This document shows positions 13,971-15,275 of a stretch of DNA of 15,275 bases, one piece after another. This DNA is from an uncultured Clostridia bacterium (GTDB lineage: Bacteria; Bacillota; Clostridia; Lachnospirales; Anaerotignaceae): assembly GCA_958420075.1 (NCBI GenBank), contig CATZIM010000017.1:1-15275 (forward strand). Reading direction: 5' to 3'. How positions within the stretch are numbered: the first letter of the stretch is position 1; every line of letters begins with the position of its first letter. Under the pieces are notes generated by a model, which did no database searches, was not told where the DNA came from, and saw only the letters and a program-made list of their open reading frames with translations. Both the position numbers and the translations under genes were made by a program.

Positions 13971-13979
13971 AGTATATCA
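13971..13979 (-). promoter_or_regulatory. Extended -10 promoter for the zinc-ribbon / lonB operon
   Basis: Minus strand TGATATACT: a TATACT -10 (13971-13976) preceded by the extended TGn motif. The -35 region is poor. A sigma-F or sigma-G element, expected if lonB is a sporulation gene here, was not evident by eye. Confidence 0.5.
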
Positions 13980-14033
13980 CATTTTACTGCCGCAATCTTT
14001 CATTTTTTCTTACAAAACTTTTTTTATTTTCAA

Positions 14034-14088
14034 TTGTAAACCATTTTAATTATGATTAGTTGACTTTCAGAAATAAAAAGCGTATCCT
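14034..14088 (+). promoter_or_regulatory. bioY promoter with candidate BirA operator
   Basis: Left half-site TTGTAAACC (14034-14042) matches the BirA consensus fully. After 15 bases the right half AGTTGACTT (14058-14066) matches GGTTTACAA at five of nine positions. The right half overlaps a -35 TTGACT (14060-14065), followed by 17 bases and TATCCT (14083-14088). Biotin-loaded BirA would block this promoter. Spacing agrees with Gram-positive BirA sites as I recall them; binding is inferred. Confidence 0.6.
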
Positions 14089-14119
14089 CCTTAATGAGAA
14101 AGAAAAGGAGGCATCCGCC

Positions 14120-14647
14120 ATGACCAAAACACGCACATTGACCATGACCGCGCTGATGACAGCCGTCATTTGCATATTCGCACCCATATCCATTCCTATC
14201 CCCATCAGTCCTGTTGCCTTGACGCTTGGCACATTTGCCATGTATCTGACGGCTTATGTGCTTCCGCCCAGACAAGCGCTGGCTGCCATTGGGCTGTATC
14301 TGCTCTTGGGTGCCGCAGGACTGCCTGTATTTTCCGGCTACACAGCGGGACTTTCCCGTTTTGCCGCTCCCGGCGGCGGGTATCTCATTGGGTTTCTGTT
14401 CCTGACAGGCATCAGCAGTCTGTTTGTTTCGCGTTTTCCCAGAAATATTCCGGCACAGATGGGCGGTTTGTTTCTGGCAACCATCATCAATTATATTCTT
14501 GGCACCGCATGGATGGCATACCTGACAAACACCACATTTTTACAGTCCCTGCCCATGGGAGCGCTGGTGTTCCTGCCCTTGGATATTGTGAAAATCATCA
14601 TTGCCTGCCTGCTGGGCAACCGCATCCGCGCTTATCTGCATATGTAA
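14120..14647 (+). CDS. bioY: BioY biotin transporter, substrate-binding S component
   Basis: 175 residues from ATG 14120 (MTKTRTLTMTALMTAVICIF). The frame is open from 14060, but AAAGGAGG nine bases before 14120 sets the start, and the upstream ATG lies inside the promoter. It has six hydrophobic segments with the BioY signatures IPISPVALTLGTFAMYLTAYVLPPRQALAAIGLYLLLG split over 26-64, then GLPVFSGYTAGLSRFAAPGGGYLIGF (67-92), and the C-terminal FLPLDIVKIIIACLLGNRIR (151-170). BioY captures biotin in the membrane and works with an ECF-transporter energising module (EcfA/EcfA'/EcfT) encoded elsewhere. It is monocistronic, with a probable biotin-responsive operator and a terminator behind it. 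Confidence 0.95.
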   Translation: MTKTRTLTMTALMTAVICIFAPISIPIPISPVALTLGTFAMYLTAYVLPPRQALAAIGLYLLLGAAGLPVFSGYTAGLSRFAAPGGGYLIGFLFLTGISSLFVSRFPRNIPAQMGGLFLATIINYILGTAWMAYLTNTTFLQSLPMGALVFLPLDIVKIIIACLLGNRIRAYLHM

Positions 14648-14649
14648 AT

Positions 14650-14693
14650 AAAAAAAGAGAGAATTCCAAAACGAAAGGAGTTCTCTCTTTTTT
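14650..14693. terminator. Bidirectional terminator between bioY and mgtE
   Basis: AAAAAAGAGAGAATTCC (14651-14667) pairs with GGAGTTCTCTCTTTTTT (14677-14693). A/T runs on both sides provide a T tail on either strand. The two genes converge here. One internal pair is T-G as plus-strand RNA but C-A as minus-strand RNA, so it folds best for bioY transcripts. Confidence 0.9.
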
Positions 14694-15275
14694 ACAATAC
14701 AAGCCACTGTGCCACATTGAAGAAAATCACCAGTGCCACAGCATCCACCACAGTGGTAATGAGGGGGCCAGCCATGATGGCAGGGTCTAATTTACAAACT
14801 TTTGCGCCGATAGGCAGGACACAGCCCATGGCTTTTGCTACAACCACTACAAAGCCCATGCTGACAGAAACAGTCAGATCCACCATAATATCCGTGGAGG
14901 GGCTGAAAATGGTCTGTTTGATGAAGTTCAGCGCCGCCAGAAGGACACCGCAGATCATACCCACCTGGATTTCTTTCCCCATGACACGGAATATATCTCT
15001 GGGGCGGATATCACCCAAGGACATCCCACGAATGATGGTGGCAGATGTCTGGGAACCGGCATTCCCGCCAGTACCTGTCAGAACGGGGATGAATGCCGCC
15101 AACTGCACCGCCTGACTGAGGATGGCGTCATAACCGGAAATGATAGCGCTGCTGAGGGTACCGGAAATCATCAGTACACACAGCCACACAATACGGTTTC
15201 TTGCCAGTTTTGTCACAGGCGTTTTCAGATATTCTTCATCGGAAGGCAGCAATGCCGCCATTTTTTCCATATCTT
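14692..15275 (-). CDS. mgtE: MgtE-family magnesium channel, C-terminal membrane domain (runs off right edge)
   Basis: About 194 codons on the minus strand, open through the right edge. The visible start of the segment, DMEKMAALLPSDEEYLKTPV, is the linker (plug) helix before the membrane domain, so the Met at 15270 is internal, not a start. Five membrane segments follow, with the diagnostic PVLTGTGGNAGSQTSATIIRG motif and the pore-lining AGPLITTVVDAVALVIFF near the end. MgtE is a dimeric Mg2+-selective channel gated by its cytosolic N and CBS domains, which would lie outside this window. The stop sits inside the edge of the shared terminator with bioY. Confidence 0.96.
   Translation of the reverse strand, partial: DMEKMAALLPSDEEYLKTPVTKLARNRIVWLCVLMISGTLSSAIISGYDAILSQAVQLAAFIPVLTGTGGNAGSQTSATIIRGMSLGDIRPRDIFRVMGKEIQVGMICGVLLAALNFIKQTIFSPSTDIMVDLTVSVSMGFVVVVAKAMGCVLPIGAKVCKLDPAIMAGPLITTVVDAVALVIFFNVAQWLVL

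Noticed and set aside
14042..14119. Riboswitch upstream of bioY
   Set aside because: The stretch from predicted transcription start to ATG is only about 25 bases, too short for a riboswitch; the BirA-type dyad explains regulation better.

Overview
The window looks like chromosomal DNA from a spore-forming, low-to-medium GC Firmicute of the class Clostridia, plausibly Lachnospirales (family-level placement is a guess). The clues are a LonA, a sporulation-type LonB, EngB/YsxC, strong AGGAGG ribosome binding sites, TTGACA/TATAAT promoters and many U-tailed hairpin terminators. I see no rRNA, tRNA, CRISPR array, insertion sequence or phage gene.

Layout (left to right): a 5' part of an ArsR-type repressor gene with its own promoter/operator (1-297, minus); a LysR-type regulator (287-1201, minus); a two-gene BlaI/BlaR1-like cassette (1335-3536, minus) in which the membrane metalloprotease carries a LytR-CpsA-Psr (LCP) domain instead of a penicillin-sensor domain; a DegV fatty-acid-binding protein (3691-4530, minus); a four-gene ECF sigma factor / anti-sigma-like / membrane protein operon (4770-6530, minus); lonA and engB overlapping (6742-9662, minus); two plus-strand membrane-protein genes (DUF554 at 9893-10618 and an unknown at 10796-11554), each with its own promoter; a zinc-ribbon membrane protein gene followed by lonB (11676-13933, minus); bioY, a biotin-uptake S component, behind a probable BirA operator (14120-14647, plus); and the C-terminal membrane part of an MgtE magnesium channel running off the right edge (14692-15275, minus).

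How the genes work together: much of the window concerns envelope sensing and protein quality control. The BlaI repressor sits behind a near-perfect BlaI/MecI operator and is followed 21 bp later by the M56-LCP protease. This suggests an autoregulated one-component switch that may sense a lipid-linked wall precursor rather than a beta-lactam (inference). The ECF operon ends with small membrane proteins resembling LiaI/LiaF-type transmembrane regions, again suggesting an envelope response. lonB, lonA and engB keep the order known from Bacillus, but two opposite-strand genes lie between lonB and lonA.

The most unusual items are the M56-LCP fusion with its dual operator, the ECF sigma gene that lacks a normal start codon next to an A5G5 tract, and the unknown membrane protein that appears to be internally duplicated.
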